Assembly: GCA_013400975.1 (NCBI GenBank)
Contig: WBMZ01010269.1
Location: forward strand, 148,646 to 212,645
Origin: Atrichornis clamosus
Lineage: Eukaryota; Chordata; Aves; Passeriformes; Menuridae
Length of the DNA stretch: 64,000 nucleotides
Direction of reading: 5' to 3'
The notes below the pieces were generated by a model. It was not told where the DNA came from, searched no databases, and worked only from the letters and a program-made list of their open reading frames with translations. The translations under genes and the position numbers were made by a program. This document shows positions 24,257-37,244 of this stretch, one piece after another (the first letter of the stretch is position 1; each line of letters opens with the position of its first letter).

Positions 24257-27200
24257 CTTGGCCAAGATGGGATAGGGTGTTTTGTTCTTAAGAAAAAAAG
24301 AAAGGCAACATTAAAAAGCTCATTTTGCACCAGAGTAAAATACGAACTACCTACTCCTGACTATTTCCACATGATGGAATTGTTGTTTCCTGGCCAGGTC
24401 AAAAGAGAGCTGCTTTGTGGTCACATACCGAGAGTGCCAGAAGCAATAGGAAGATATAAAACCCCCCTGTCCCTGCAAATGTACCTAAAGATGCAGAGAT
24501 TCAGCCGTGTTATCCACATAGCTTTGGCAGAAGCAGAGAAAACAAAACCACCAGAAGTCAGTTCATGTGAATGCCAGAGCTATCTCAGGGAACCACATTT
24601 TTGTTTGGAGAATGAGGGAGGAAGGCTAATACTCTGTCAGTGCTGTCGGAGGTGTCTGTGTAAGAGCACAGGCTGTGAGTTCACTTGAAACTTCAAGCAG
24701 ATTTTTTTTCTCCACTGGTTTTCATGCCTCTTTTCTTTCCCTTGATTTTATACCTGGTTCTCTCTAATTTTGATGTTTTTCTGCTCCCTTCACTGCACTT
24801 ACCATATATTCATGTTTTTTCCACAAGGAAGTTGTTGTGGCATAAGCTTTAGTCTTTGTGATGGAACACATAATTGAACCCTGTTGTAAAATTCTCTGTG
24901 AAACTTCTTATATCAGTTGATAGAAATGGATGGGTTTTAACTGTTTGTCTTGTCCTTGTAATCCACACACACATTGAATTTCTTAATCTAATCCCAGGCA
25001 TTTTTAAAAGTTTAAGTGTTTTTTTCCTGCTCATTACCTTATCTTTTACCTCCTGATTTTAACCAACAGTAGACCACCAAATGATTTTTGACAATCTAGC
25101 ATGTGAACACTTTTATACTCATCTGCAGAGGGCTTGTTTACTTTAGTCATGTGAAGTTCAATGACTGAAAGTCCGTGCCCATTGTAATTTGCAATGTTGA
25201 TTATCTCCAGGTACGGAGCATGGACCTCTAGCTTTGAATAAGAGTTTTTCACATTCATTCACTTGTAATGGAAAATGACCACTGTTTATCAAACCAACAT
25301 TCGAGTATGCATATTTATACCAAAGAATTACTCACAGTAGAGTTGGAATGGAAATGTTGGGTGTATGAATTGTAATCAGAGTCATTCTTTCAGTTCCAGT
25401 CACCAACAGGCAATCACTGTTACAAAATTCATGCCTGAAAATCAGGTTTCTATAGATGCCCAAGAGGGACTGAGTTTTCCTGGATATGAGCGTTTGGGAT
25501 GCTGCTGTTGTACACTCAGAACATATTTTCCCGTATCCCCTGCGATACCCAGGGCACAAAGATATGCTGTGATGTCTTGTTTCCATATCTCTCTCAATTC
25601 ACTCAGCAGCACAGAGTAAGACATGTGAGAACCTCTCTCATGGGTTTCTGTTGCTGTGTTATCAACAAATGAGATTCCATGGCCTGCTCCAGAAATTGTA
25701 CATACACACTCCCACAACTGTGTACACATCCTCAGTCTTGCAGCATGCCATGTCAGGCCAGCCTGTGTACAACATGGGGTCATGTTTCTTTGCAGATCAC
25801 ACCTGACATCTGGAGGGGTACGATAGGGCATTTCTTTATCTCTTTGTTTTCTTTCAAGTCCCACAGTCAGTAAGTTTGAGCTAGTTTTCATATTTCAATA
25901 GAACCTCTCCTCAGCCCTTTCAGATATTACTTGTTAATACCAAGAGTCAGTTGACTCTGTGGAACCTGGTTAGCATTAAACTTCATGACATCTGCTCAAG
26001 GGTGGCCTTCTGCACAAATGCAAAGAAATCCAGGCCTTGGCATGGCTGCAGGATATTCTTAGTTGGGTACCTGACTGAATGCTGGATGTCCAGCACAAAA
26101 GGGAAACAGTGTGCACCATGAAACTAGAATACAGCGTAGTGGTCCAGTGTGGAAACTGTCCTCGTAATCCTTAATGGAGTGCTATCATGGAATTGGATCT
26201 CCCTGCTGTGAAGCGACCCAAGGCACTTTGTAATCAAACCGCACACTGTAAACTGTTTTACATGAAGTCATCTGCATTGCATCCTTCCTGGCAGACACTT
26301 TAGAACCATAATTACATTAATCTCTACCCTTAATTTGCTCCATTGTGCTTCTGTCATTGCAGGATCTTTGCTACCAAGTGGGATGTGTTCATTTCCTTTG
26401 TGCTTACACAATTTACAAATTGCAATTTAAAGGTGGCATGGTTAACTCTCAATTGCCCTGCTTTTTGTGGGATTAAATCAAGCTCATCGTTACTTGAACA
26501 TTAGTTTATTGTGGTTTAATGAGGTACACAGTACATACTTGACTTATGGGATGTGTTCCAAATAGAGGTCTGTTTGCAAAGGAAGTGGTTGAGAACCTCC
26601 TGTAGCTACAGAGATCTCTGTCAACCCTGGAGAAGTGACCTAGGTCACTTAGGTGAATTAGGAGTGGGCAATCATCTTTCATTTAAATAAATAGTGTCTA
26701 ATTATTAGAGCCTGGGCCTATTCAGTCTGTCATAGTATACCCACCTCCTTCAGCAGGAACTAGGGACATTTCATTCTTGCATAATGTCATACCTTGCAAA
26801 AGTTTCGTACTCAACAGTTGCAAGACTGTATTTATGTTTTTCCTATTAGTCATCTTACAGCTTTTTTATTTAGCAAAGGATGTGCCAGTGAGATTTGAAA
26901 TGGTATTTGCAGAGTATATCTATCATGTTTAATGGAAAGTATCCAGGAAGGTAACACGACTGCAGATCCCAAATTAAAAACTGCATCAAGAGAAAGGGAG
27001 ATTTTTGTGATGCCAGGTTTTCAAGGACTGGTTCATTCCATAGTGTTCAAGTAATGTTTTAGTGGTTCTAGCTGACTCTTGTTTCACTTAAATTTATTTC
27101 CAGGGCTCCCATTTTATAAAACTCTTTTAATCACTGCTGTAAAAATCCATTCTGAGTTAAAATTCAGTATATAGTTAATGTTCCAAGAAATACCCATGCC

Positions 27201-27652
27201 TGTCTGCCATTAATTCTAGCTCCCCTCTGTGTTGGAAATATAGTTTCTAAATCTATCACTTGCCAGTTATGGAAGGGAAGGAGAAAAAAAAAAAATCAGA
27301 TAAAACTGATGAAAATTTGTCTATTAATACAAATTCAGTACTTTTAGGTATGACTATAAACAAAATAAAGCAAGGGTAAAAGTTTGATATTTTACATGAC
27401 TGCTTGCAGTATAGCTAGATTTTCTGCCTCCTTTCTACTCCTCCCTTTCCCATCTTTTTTTCCCATGTCATCCCTTACCATCCGACAATATCCTTTGGGC
27501 CCTGGTAGCAGTGACTTAGCTTTGCAGTTGGTGGTTCTGCCACTGCTTTTATTTCCAGATTCAAGAGACACCAAGTCGCTGCATCTGTGGCATGCTTCAT
27601 TTGTGTGGCACAGGTTGGGGTTTCTCTGTGCCATCTATATTTGGGGGGGTTT

Positions 27653-27714
27653 AAAAAAAAAAAAACAAAAACAAAACAAACCAACAAAACAAGCAAAAAA
27701 CCCTCCCAAAACAA
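27653..27714. repeat. A-rich (AAAAC)-like low-complexity tract
   Basis: A run of 13 A is followed by AAAAC/AAAC units. It could be the tail of an old insertion, but nothing recognisable precedes it. Confidence 0.85.
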
Positions 27715-29885
27715 CGAATGTGCAGTGTTTCAAAGGTGTATTTTAAAAAATCTATCATGTATGTAACGCTCTTCGAGAAATTGAAAGGTATATTTAAAGA
27801 GTGCTGGCCTTCCATCTCCATCCATCACGTTATGATTGCATAAGAACCACAGTGTGGCATGAAGGTACCTCTCTGTGTGCAGAGAATCTTCAAAGATTGC
27901 TCTAATAGGAAAGTGTGCTGCTGGCCTGGCAGTTCTCAATTTCCTTCATCTGATTTAATGTCCATTGATTCTTAATGTCTGAATAGAGACCTTTTTTATG
28001 GCTTTAGATGAGAGTGGATGCTTTCGGGATTTTCAGCTGATGCTTTCGATGGTAAAACTCTCAGAAACAGATATCCAGAAAAGTTAAAATCAACATCAAT
28101 TTGTAGAAAAGTCTGTTTTTAATGAATGTTTCCAAGGAACAGGCTGCTTAGGTTAAGTAATGTGAAAAACATCACCACGAAGTCAAGTCCCCATAGTTCA
28201 GTTTTTCCATCAGGAGACCAGAATTATACACCTTATTTCTGAGGTTGCTTCCATAATTGCAACAACATACATTTTTTGTAATAGTTTTTCCTTTTTAATG
28301 GATATTTAAATGGAGGTAATTAAATATGTTTCTTTCATAGCCATTTCCTGAGAGGAAACATAACATGATGAAAATACAAGTGAATGGGAAGTAATAAATG
28401 TCTACTAAATTAACTGCACTTTTGCTCTATAAGCAGTATTGTTTTCTAATTATTAAGACTCTCAGAGTGATAATGTGGAGATTCAGATGCCTGTCATACT
28501 ATATAAAACTGTATTCCAAAATATTTCAGTTTAATAAGCTATTGTTGAAAGCATTACTGCAGTAAGAACTATCAGTTGTATATCTCAGGTCCAGGCAGTC
28601 ATGAAGTACAGTATGTAAACAGAAGTATAACCTTCTGAAAAATCAGATCTAGTTGCTTTTCTCTTCCACACATTTTTGGGCCCCTTTCTAATTTTTAAAC
28701 TCTCCTCTCTGTGTCCTAATCATCGGGATGACTGACTTCTCTCACTGTGCCAACACTTCAGTCAAATGCATTGTGTTTCTTTCCCTGGAGCAGGTCCCAC
28801 ATGACTTTATTGCAGGTCATGCTCAACCTGAGGTGATGAGCCTCTAAAGGCTACAAGTTTGCATTAGCACAGACTGAACCTAAATACTCAAAATGTCAGA
28901 TCCTTCTCAACATACTGAGAAGTCTTTGGCCTCCAGAAGTGAAGTGGATATTGTGTGGGCATGGACTGCCTAATAAAAGCATCAGTTGCCTTGTGTCCAG
29001 TTAAGCAGCAGAGATAAGACTCCTTATCCTCTGAATTTTTAGACCTTTTTCCTGTTTCCAATCAAAACTAGAAACATAAAGGTCTACAAGAGAATGTTTA
29101 AGAGTAGCAAATAAGGTCCAAAAACTTTCTCAAGTTCAGCTTTGATTTTTGGATGGATGGCCTCTGAAGGGATTACAGTGTTCCAACTGTTTTGTCCCTG
29201 CTTCTTACACTGACATCTCTGAGCTGTTAGCAGCAAGAAATTCACTTCTCAAAAGCCTTTCAAGCTCTCATGGAGGGAAAACCAAACTAAAAATTAGTAA
29301 ACAGAAGTTAGACATTTCACATTGCCTGCCTTATGCTTTGATGTTCTGATTCTCCTTTTCTTTTTTAGCAATAATATTACAGGAAATGAAATAAATATAA
29401 CGAACTGTTTTTCCTATCAACAAATGCCCTGGTCTAACTGTGTCACTCAGGTGCCTGCAGAAACTACTTATAGAGTCCTCTGTTTCTGCTATGAATATTA
29501 TCCTTTCTTTCCTCCACATTTACTTGAAGAACAGCAGAGTAGTTTGAGCCTAAATCTATCTATAAAACAGATACATATAGAATGAATCACAAACAGTTTA
29601 ATACCACCTGGGAGTGTAAGTTATCTGTCTGGGCTTCCTCAGTTAATGGGGAAGAAGAGAAACATTTTACGGGAGATTCTATTCTAAGAAAAGAATCTCA
29701 GGTAGTTAGGAAGAATGCCTTCTGAATGGGTTCCTTTATAGTGAGCTTAAATAACTACTATGGATGAGACACCTCATTTCAGCAGGCTCAAGTTCAACAA
29801 ATCCCCCTCAATGCACTTTGGTATGACATGAATGCCTAGGATTGAAGGGTAGGGCCTTGGAAGAGCATCCTTTGTTAACTCTTTA

Positions 29886-29901
29886 GTGTGTGTGTGTGTG
29901 T
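29886..29901. repeat. (GT)8 dinucleotide repeat
   Basis: A perfect short GT run in the 28 kb SMOC2 intron. Confidence 0.95.
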
Positions 29902-30332
29902 CCCTTGAAATTAGAACAGAGAGATAATTTTAAAATAGTAAGAAAAATAAAGTTAAATATATGATAAGAGCTGAAATCTGCTTCCTGCACTTCTCAAGAA
30001 ATAATATTTATTTCCTGTAAGGCATAGAGATCTGGGGCTACAAAGCAATGGATCTGTAGCTCCCCTACAGCTAATATCCATTCTATTCTATTTCATTAAT
30101 TTTGAAATTTGGATAAGAACATGTGAAAGAGAATTTGGCTTTGAGCTTAACCTAATTCTTTTAAATGGTATGAATATTAAAAAAAAAACCTATTAAAAAA
30201 TGCAATACCTGAGGGATATTAATGAGGAGGAATAATAATATCCTTAACCCTTCTGGAATAGAGACTAAGAGGTAGATAGTTTTGTCTGTGAGAAGTTAGC
30301 AGAGACTGCAGTGAGGGAAAAACTGTGATGAG

Positions 30333-30390
30333 CCATAGAATTGTTAAGACTAGAAAAGACCTCTAAGGTCATCAAGTCCATCCATTAAAA
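30333..30390 (-). mobile_element. CR1 LINE 3' end stub, antisense
   Basis: The + strand reads CATAGAATTGTTAAGACTAG, then AAAAGACCTCTAAGGTCATC and AAGTCCATCCATT. This is the reverse complement of a CR1 3' terminus. Similarity is lost after about 30390. Confidence 0.82.
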
Positions 30391-33300
30391 AAAACTATAA
30401 AAGCATTGACTCTGTTGAGACCATGATTTTCAGTCATGAGCAGAGTTACAAATATCACTTCACAGGCTCATCTTTTGAAGGGCTTTTTTTTTTTTCTGCA
30501 AAGGCAGTCAGGAAGAGCTCAGGAAGTCCTCCAAAAAATGAGTCCCCTCAGCATGTCTAGACAAACACAAACTTGTGGTTCATATGCATGAACAAAAATA
30601 AATGCACGAACTGCACATATATGCATGTATAGAATAAATGTACAAAACAAAATATTTTTGCTGTATTGCCTGTCATCCCAGGAAAACCAGTAGCACTGAA
30701 GAATTGTGTTAAATTCTTTTCTTCTGTATTACACTGTTTTTCAATGAAGTTAAAAGGTGCAAATGAAGCATGAATAGTTCTGATCATTCTGGTTTTTGAC
30801 AGATCAAAAACTTATTTACAGTCTTCAGAGGTATTTCAGTGGTCATATTTGAGTGCACTGCTAAACTTGATGTTCAGATTAACAAACAGGTAATAAAAAA
30901 GAAGCTTTAGATTTGCTAATTGGAAGTTGTCATGTCTTTAATAACTTGAGTGACTGACTCAAGATAGCTTCCTCTCTTGCAGGAAGATTAATGTAAAATC
31001 CCTTTTAAGGTGGTTCATCTTATCTATTGTATTCCCATTTTTACAGAAATTAACTAAATGCTCTTCTAGGCATGATTTCAGATGTGTTGTAAAAGATAAT
31101 CTTCCAAGGCTGACGGTAGTAGATTATTATTAATCAAGCGGGGAGCTCCAAGGCACTTGGGTGCATATTTCAGAAGGTTTATGGAAAACCTCCCTCCAGA
31201 TTTAACTCAAAAAATCCATTCTCAGTACTAAAAATAGTTCTATGTATAGAGAGATGTGTAGATATTAGATATATAATGCATAATGATGATTCTTTGATTT
31301 CCTTTATATTACGGCTGAAATGAGGTGTTTGTGTATTCCTGTCACTTGTTGTATGTATTTGTTGGTCTAAGGTTTACTCTGGGTAAAACTATCCTTAAAG
31401 CAAACACTGGAGTCTACATTTCTGAACCTGTATGTTGACTCCATGTGGTTTCAACTTCCACCCTTTAACAACAAATTACTATTTATGTAAGTTGTCAAAT
31501 CCACATAGGACAGGCAGTTGTAGAAAAAGAAACTGGAGCGTATAAACCATAGAAAAAAGCATAAGGCTCCTATAAGCAACTAGTCTTTCCTTTTCTGTAT
31601 TTAGTCCAGTAAGAGTGAATTATTCATTACAATCAAGCTAAAACTCCTCCAGTTTTACCACTTCATCCACAAATTTGTTGAAAATTAAAGCTCAGCATGA
31701 AGCCTCCAGAGAATTATTCTGAGTTAATAACACCTGCAAAGAACAGACATTTCACTGTGAGGTAAATTGCTGTGTGATTGCCCACATGTCAGCAAAACTT
31801 ATAATTGGGAAAAACTGAATATTTTCTTTGTATTTAACTGATGAGGATTTTGTGGGGTGCCATTTTACGTTAAGTAGTAGCGTTATAATTTAGAATGTTT
31901 CACAGCAACCAATTATGTTTATTTTAACAGCAATTTTTCTTTTCTATGAGAAGAATTCTATTGCTGTCAGCTGCAATTGCAACTTTATGCAATACACATT
32001 TAGAAACCTTTCTTATTCTTAGGGAAAATTGTCACAGACAGGTTTTAAACTGTGGAATTTTCTTCCCATGATTTCTTGTGAATTTAGAATTTAATACTTT
32101 GCCCTACTTAGCTGTATCTCATAAACACCAAGCTAAGTCAGGATTTTGATCTCTACATCTGTAGCATATGTTTACTCAGTAGCTCCCTGGATAGCAGTGG
32201 AAACTACCTAAAGCATAGATTTTTGTTTCTTCCAGATGCTTCAGAAATGCACTCATAAATAATATGAAAAATTCAGATGGACCTCCTAAATCAAATTGGA
32301 TATTAACATTATTATCTATCTTAAAAAAAAAAAAGACAGAGAAAGAAAAAAGTCAAATTGCCTGTTCTCCATGTTGTGCTGCATTGTTACATGTTGAGGT
32401 CTTATTTTCTGCATTTTCCACAAGGTCTTTGCAGTAGAGAATATGCTTTTAAATATTCCTGAATGCTACCAGGAACATGTTGGTATAATTTTCTGTCATT
32501 CCCTTATTAATCTCTTGCCATCTTTCTTCTCACTTTTGTTCCTTTTTGTTCCTTACACAGAAAACTCAAGTGCTTGGCTCACTGAACTCAAATTTACAGT
32601 CATAGCTGTTGGGTTGTTTGGGTTGGGTTTTTTTTCCTTTCTTTTTCATCTTTTTTTTCCAGTTGTGACAGGAAAAAAACCACAACTGGTTTAAGACTAA
32701 GGAAAGAGGGACATATCTTATGGAGTGACAACTGCTTTCATATGTGTACTTTTAGTGCAGTGAAACTTGCCCCAGTGAATTCCTGTTATACACCTTTTAC
32801 AGTTACTGGAATAAAATGTCCCTGGTGCCAAAGGCAAGGAGCTCACAACTACATGAATGTGTTAGACAATAATATGTAGTGGGTGCTCCTGCTGTACATA
32901 ACAGCTGAGCTATTCTTACTGCAACACAACTAAGGGCTAATATAACACAGGTTTATTTCCTTGGATCAACATGGGATGTATTAAAAAATAATTTGCTGGG
33001 CAAGATGAAGCTTTTCAGGCTCATGTAGTCCTACTGCCTGCTCCAGAGGTTGCTGAGAAGTATAATAAAATAGCAAATCCCTACTGACTGACTAATCTTT
33101 CTTTTCCACAACACTTCAAAGTATTCCTCTTTTTCACTTTAAAACAAAACTCTGGGTTAGTGGCCTCCAGCACAGAATTGTCTGTATAAGTCCTGCCGTG
33201 GACTCCAGCTTTAAGTTTGTAATCTCTATGTGGTGATACGTGTGATAATGATCTGTGTTATCACGGATCATCCTATACTTTAATTCAGCTATTAGAGGGT

Positions 33301-34146
33301 TCGAGGAAGACCTGGTGTTTGGCATAGGGCTCTGGGGAAGAGGAGAGGAAACAGGTGTATTGTATAAGCAAACCTCCATGTGTCAACATCCATGTGCTTG
33401 TCAGAGGAATTTATCTGCTCCAGCTGTGCTGCTTGAAGAGGGGATCTTTCAGTATATATTTATCTGACATATTATGTGTCTGAAACATGCTGTCAATTTC
33501 TTTCAGAGCTTTGTAGCATAGAGAATGTAATTATGAGGATGATCTAACATCACCACAGGATCCCACAGTATGAACCAAAGTACCAACTTACAGCAGCTGA
33601 TTGGGCTAGGTGCCATGTAGTGCTAGTTAACCCCTGTCTGAGAGAAAAGGGAAAGAGACAAGGAGTTGACTGTCATTTTATAGAGAGGAAAACCAATGCA
33701 CTGAAAGACTGTGTGTTGAGAAAACCAATGGAAATTCAGAGGAGTAAAAGTGGAAACCTGAAATAAGTGTTGTGCTGTTGGCTTTTAGTCCATGTTTCAA
33801 AAGGTCTTGTGTCATGTACAAACTTCTATTGCTTCAATAGCTCTTATTTTCAAAATGTGACACCCATGTTAAAGACATGTTAAAGAAGGAAAAATGATGG
33901 CCAAATTTGAAATAAAGGGACTGCAAGCTATGCTTAAGTTCAAAAGGTTGTTTGTTTATTCCTGCTCTGTTAGAGATACGTACTCATATTTAGATGCTTG
34001 TCTTTGAATTATGTCATGAACTTGTCCACAATTTATGGAAATTTGTATACAAGGAGTCATATTGATCTCTAAGTTTGAACCAGTGTTGGAATATAAATGT
34101 TGTAAAAACAAGTTACAAGAAAAGAAAAAAAAATCTGATTTTCTAG

Positions 34147-34249
34147 GTTGTCCTGGAGCCAAGAAGAATGAGTTCCTGACTAGTGTTTTGGATGCATTGT
34201 CCACAGATATGGTGCACGCAGTGTCTGATCCATCATTGTCTTCTAGCCG
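34147..34249 (+). CDS. SMOC2: SMOC2 exon: start of the extracellular calcium-binding (EC) domain
   Basis: The exon follows a TTTTCTAG acceptor (34139-34146) and ends at the donor GTGGGT (34250). Its first two bases complete a Gly codon with the last base of the exon at 6118. It then reads CPGAKKNEFLTSVLDALSTD and MVHAVSDPSLSSSR. This is the N-terminal helix of the SPARC-type EC domain of SMOC2. SMOC1 differs throughout this stretch, so the paralogue call is firm. The exon ends in phase 2 (CG of an Arg codon), which the first A of the next exon completes. The SerPro-rich end lies between the helix and the EF-hand pair and is a variable region in the family. The polypyrimidine tract is short, because a run of A/G lies directly upstream at about 34112-34133. 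The acceptor may therefore be weak. Confidence 0.96.
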
Positions 34250-35121
34250 GTGGGTTTCAGATCCTTTTTGTGTGTCTTTAAATGGATTCTGTCAGTGGTG
34301 AATGAATTGTTGAGGGCTTTGAGGAGCCTTCACAAACCTATTTAGGAGAGTTTACTTCAAAGTTACCTCTGTGACCTATGTCCACTAAACAGAGATGCAC
34401 TTCATAGATGACTTCTCAGCAGCACAGCTTAGGATTTAGGTGCAACTGTGTGTCAGTCTTTGTTGTCTTCACAGCTGTATTTCTGGAATGTGTGCTTCCT
34501 TCATGATTCATATTCTGCTTGCAAAAAACCCCGATGCTATCAACAGTCACAGGAAGCATTAGAAATGTGTAAGTGCTGTCAAACTCTGGGCATCTACAGG
34601 TCAGGTGCTTACCATCTGAAGAGGAGATAGCATTTATTGTTATAAGTTATCCTGTAATTCAATACGTTTAGGTGTTTTATCTCTAAGAGAATCCATCATG
34701 GGCTGTAATTGGAGCTTTGTTATTTGTTGATGCTGTTGTTAATCAACTTCAATTGGTTACTTTACACATTTACTGCATCTGCTGTTTATGAACCTGTCTT
34801 TTTTATTTCTCTCTCCACTTTTCTCTGTTTCAGGAAATTTAAGGGGAAAATGCTGTTTGTCAAGTATTATGCTGCCCTCAATAGGGTTTCAGAAAGTAAA
34901 CTAAGAGCAGATTCTAGCCCTTAGTGTAAAATTTAGGATATAGTTGACCAAAGTGGAAAAAAAGAGGGATTCACTACAAGAAGCTAGTGTCCAAAAGTAG
35001 GGAGATTTATTTAACAATAGTGATGATCATCTGATGGTGATGTAACTATTCTGAAATAAAGGTATAAACTGAGGTTTAAGCATCAGAATTAAGACTAAAT
35101 TCTCTTTGTTTCTTGTGTCAG
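34250..35121 (+). other. SMOC2: SMOC2 intron, 872 bases, phase 2
   Basis: A short intron between the two EC-domain exons, with donor GTGGGT and acceptor TGTCAG. I recognise no repeat or gene inside it. Confidence 0.93.
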
Positions 35122-35396
35122 AGTTTCAGAGCCTGATCCAAATCACACTCTGGAAGAGAGAGTCGTTCACTGGTATTTCAAACAGCTAGATAAAAATTCC
35201 AGTGGTGATATTGGTAAGAAGGAAATCAAGCCATTTAAGAGATTCCTAAGAAAGAAATCAAAGCCCAAAAAATGTGTGAAGAAGTTTGTGGAATACTGTG
35301 ATGTGAACAACGATAAGTCCTTGTCAGTTCAAGAATTAATGGGCTGCTTGGGAGTAACAAAAGAAGAAGGTAAAGCAGAAACAAAGAAACGCCATA
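35122..35396 (+). CDS. SMOC2: SMOC2 exon: EC domain with paired EF-hands
   Basis: This is the largest coding exon in the window. It starts after TGTGTCAG (35114-35121) and stops before the donor GTAAGA at 35397. The reading starts RVSEPDPNHTLEERVVHWYF, which is highly conserved in SMOC2. The first EF-hand loop (35189-35224) reads DKNSSGDIGKKE, with ligands at positions 1, 3, 5 and 12 and Gly at 6. The second loop (35300-35335) reads DVNNDKSLSVQE, with good ligand positions but Lys instead of Gly at position 6. A very basic block between the loops (KRFLRKKSKPKK) is a likely heparin/matrix-binding patch by analogy with the family; that role is inferred. Two Cys flank the entry to EF-hand 2 (CVKKFVEYC) and one follows it (MGCLG), as in SPARC-type EC domains. 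The exon ends KAETKKRH plus one base. An internal AAG|GTAAAG at 35367-35375 resembles a splice donor and would leave the same phase. Confidence 0.97.
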
Positions 35397-37244
35397 GTAA
35401 GATCCTTTTCTATCTGTCTTTTTCATTATCTTCTTCAAAGCTGATGAAGTCTGATATTTATATGTGCCAGAATTATGCAAAATAATACACCCATCTTCAG
35501 CTAATGCAGCTGTTGCTTAGGGCATATGGCAGGAAAGTTGTCTCTGAATTGCTTTGCTCCAACAGAATTAAAAACTTCCCATTGATTCTGGCCATTGAAT
35601 GTATTACGGTGGGAAACCTAAGAGGATGCAATAACAGTAATCAAAAAGCCAGTTTAATGTTATTATAGAATAGAAGTGTATTCTGAATGAGTAGAAATAT
35701 CACACCTGTGCTTTTTGGATTCCTGGGAGGAAGCACATGGTTCTAATGACTTCTCATTTCTCAAATGTGATTTAGAGATGCAGAGAGGAATGTGGTCATC
35801 TGCCAAACAGGTGGAACAACTGCTACTACACAGCCACCTTACCTTGCTGCCAAACTGGTAGGAAGGGAAACAGCTAACTACAGAGTATAATAGTCCCTGT
35901 AGAGTTCAATCACACAAGTCCTGAAAATGGGAAAGAATTTGAAAATAATTGTAAACAACAGTAGATCCCCATAGTTATAAAATTGTAGAAGAATAAATAG
36001 AGGCAAATTGATTTGTTTGGTACCTTAAAATGAAGTGAGGACAGTAAAACAAAGGTGCCACTGGTTGTATTCAAGTCTAGAAAGGGAATACTGCAGAAAG
36101 ACAGAAGAGCGCTACATTTTAGAGGATAAATAGTAAAGTAAATTGTCCATGGCTCACAGTAACAGATCTCTCACAATAAGTATCGACCAGATCCAGGATT
36201 TTTTTCCGTGGCAATTTTTTGTGAACCTTTGGCACTGAAAAACTAATGGCATCCAGTTGGAAAAAATGTTATTAACCAAGTCATTGGAATACCATTATTT
36301 TATTTTGTTTGTCCTGCTTGATAATTAAAATTTCCTTCCTGGTAATCCTTTCCCTCACACAAAAGAAATCAATTGCCACTTTGCTGCAGCTAGAGTTACT
36401 TCTCTAGGAAAAGGTGAGACTCCATCACCTGACAGGTGAGAGCTGAGTTAAGGAGGTGTCTCTGTACAATTTTGTGTGAGTCCCAGGTGTCTTGTGTGAG
36501 AAAAATTTGAAGCAACATAAAAGCCAGAGAGTTGCAAAACTTTCTGAGGAGAATACTACTTGCTGCAGTATTTTTCAAGATCCAGTTTTGTTCCTCGTTG
36601 TCCCTGTACAGCTTTTTTGACTCATAAACTTACGCAGAAAACCAAGAGAGCAAGTCCCTCCTTAGTCTCACAAGTTTGCTTGTGAAGATGAATGGGCCAC
36701 CAAATTCATTTCACTTGTTTGTTTGTTTGTTTTTCCCCTATTTTGAGCACTGTCTTTGACTTTAAGACCAAGAAACTTAAACAGTGATAATCTTGTCATT
36801 TTAGAGACTAAGTATGAACAATGTCTTTGGCTTGTAGAGCAGTTTCTGTGCAATATCTTTAATCAAAGTGAATGCTTTCCAGAGAGTCTCCTTGTCCATG
36901 CTTCTTTCCTGCCAGGGATAATGGACTATATATACTACTAAAGATTTAATAGGTTTGAAATGCTCAGCCTTGATTAGATGCAATCTCCTAAGCAAATGTC
37001 ACATATTAACTGGCAAGAGATGTTGTCATTCGTCTTTCATATAACTCCTTGAAAGAAGCAACACCTGTATTTAGGAAATTAAAAAGTGGATGTTTCAATG
37101 AAAGATTGGAAATATTTTATCTCATTTATTGAAAGCTGTGCACTTACCCTTCACTAAAAGATATCCTTTCAGCATGAGGGCTTCAGTTCTTGGGGATAAC
37201 TTGCAAACCATATTTATAAGGTTATCTTTTCCCTCCTTTAGCAG
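35397..37244 (+). other. SMOC2: SMOC2 intron, about 1.85 kb, phase 1
   Basis: The donor is GTAAGA at 35397 and the acceptor is the tandem TAGCAG ending at 37241 or 37244. The upstream tract TTTTCCCTCCTT gives a good polypyrimidine signal. I recognise no repeat or gene inside it. Confidence 0.9.

Larger units (their letters stand above)
6119..34146 (+). other. SMOC2: SMOC2 28 kb intron
   Basis: A 28,028-base intron joins the thyroglobulin/linker exon to the EC-domain exon; both ends are phase 1 with GT-AG borders. Inside are CR1 copies at about 7043-7116, 12140-13859 and 30333-30390, an ancient repeat fragment near 16763-16827 and the tRNA-like palindrome at 24028-24256. The open frames in this interval are short and show no family I recognise, apart from the CR1 reverse transcriptase. 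Subregions 8000-12100, 17100-24000, 24700-30300 and 30500-34100 are otherwise featureless AT-rich sequence with short simple repeats. Conserved non-coding enhancers cannot be excluded by eye. Confidence 0.85.

Noticed and set aside
24194..24688. 164-residue + strand open frame
   Set aside because: It begins inside the palindromic tRNA-like element, has no recognisable domain and no splice or promoter context. Cys-rich stretches near its end do not match a known motif.
25442..25891. 149-residue minus strand open frame
   Set aside because: No family signature, and overlapping frames exist on the other strand. Such a length is expected by chance in 64 kb.
35122..35396. SMOC1 as the identity of the EC-domain exon
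   Set aside because: The EF-hand and basic stretches (DKNSSGDIGKKE, KRFLRKKSKPKK) match SMOC2 as recalled and differ from SMOC1 at many positions.
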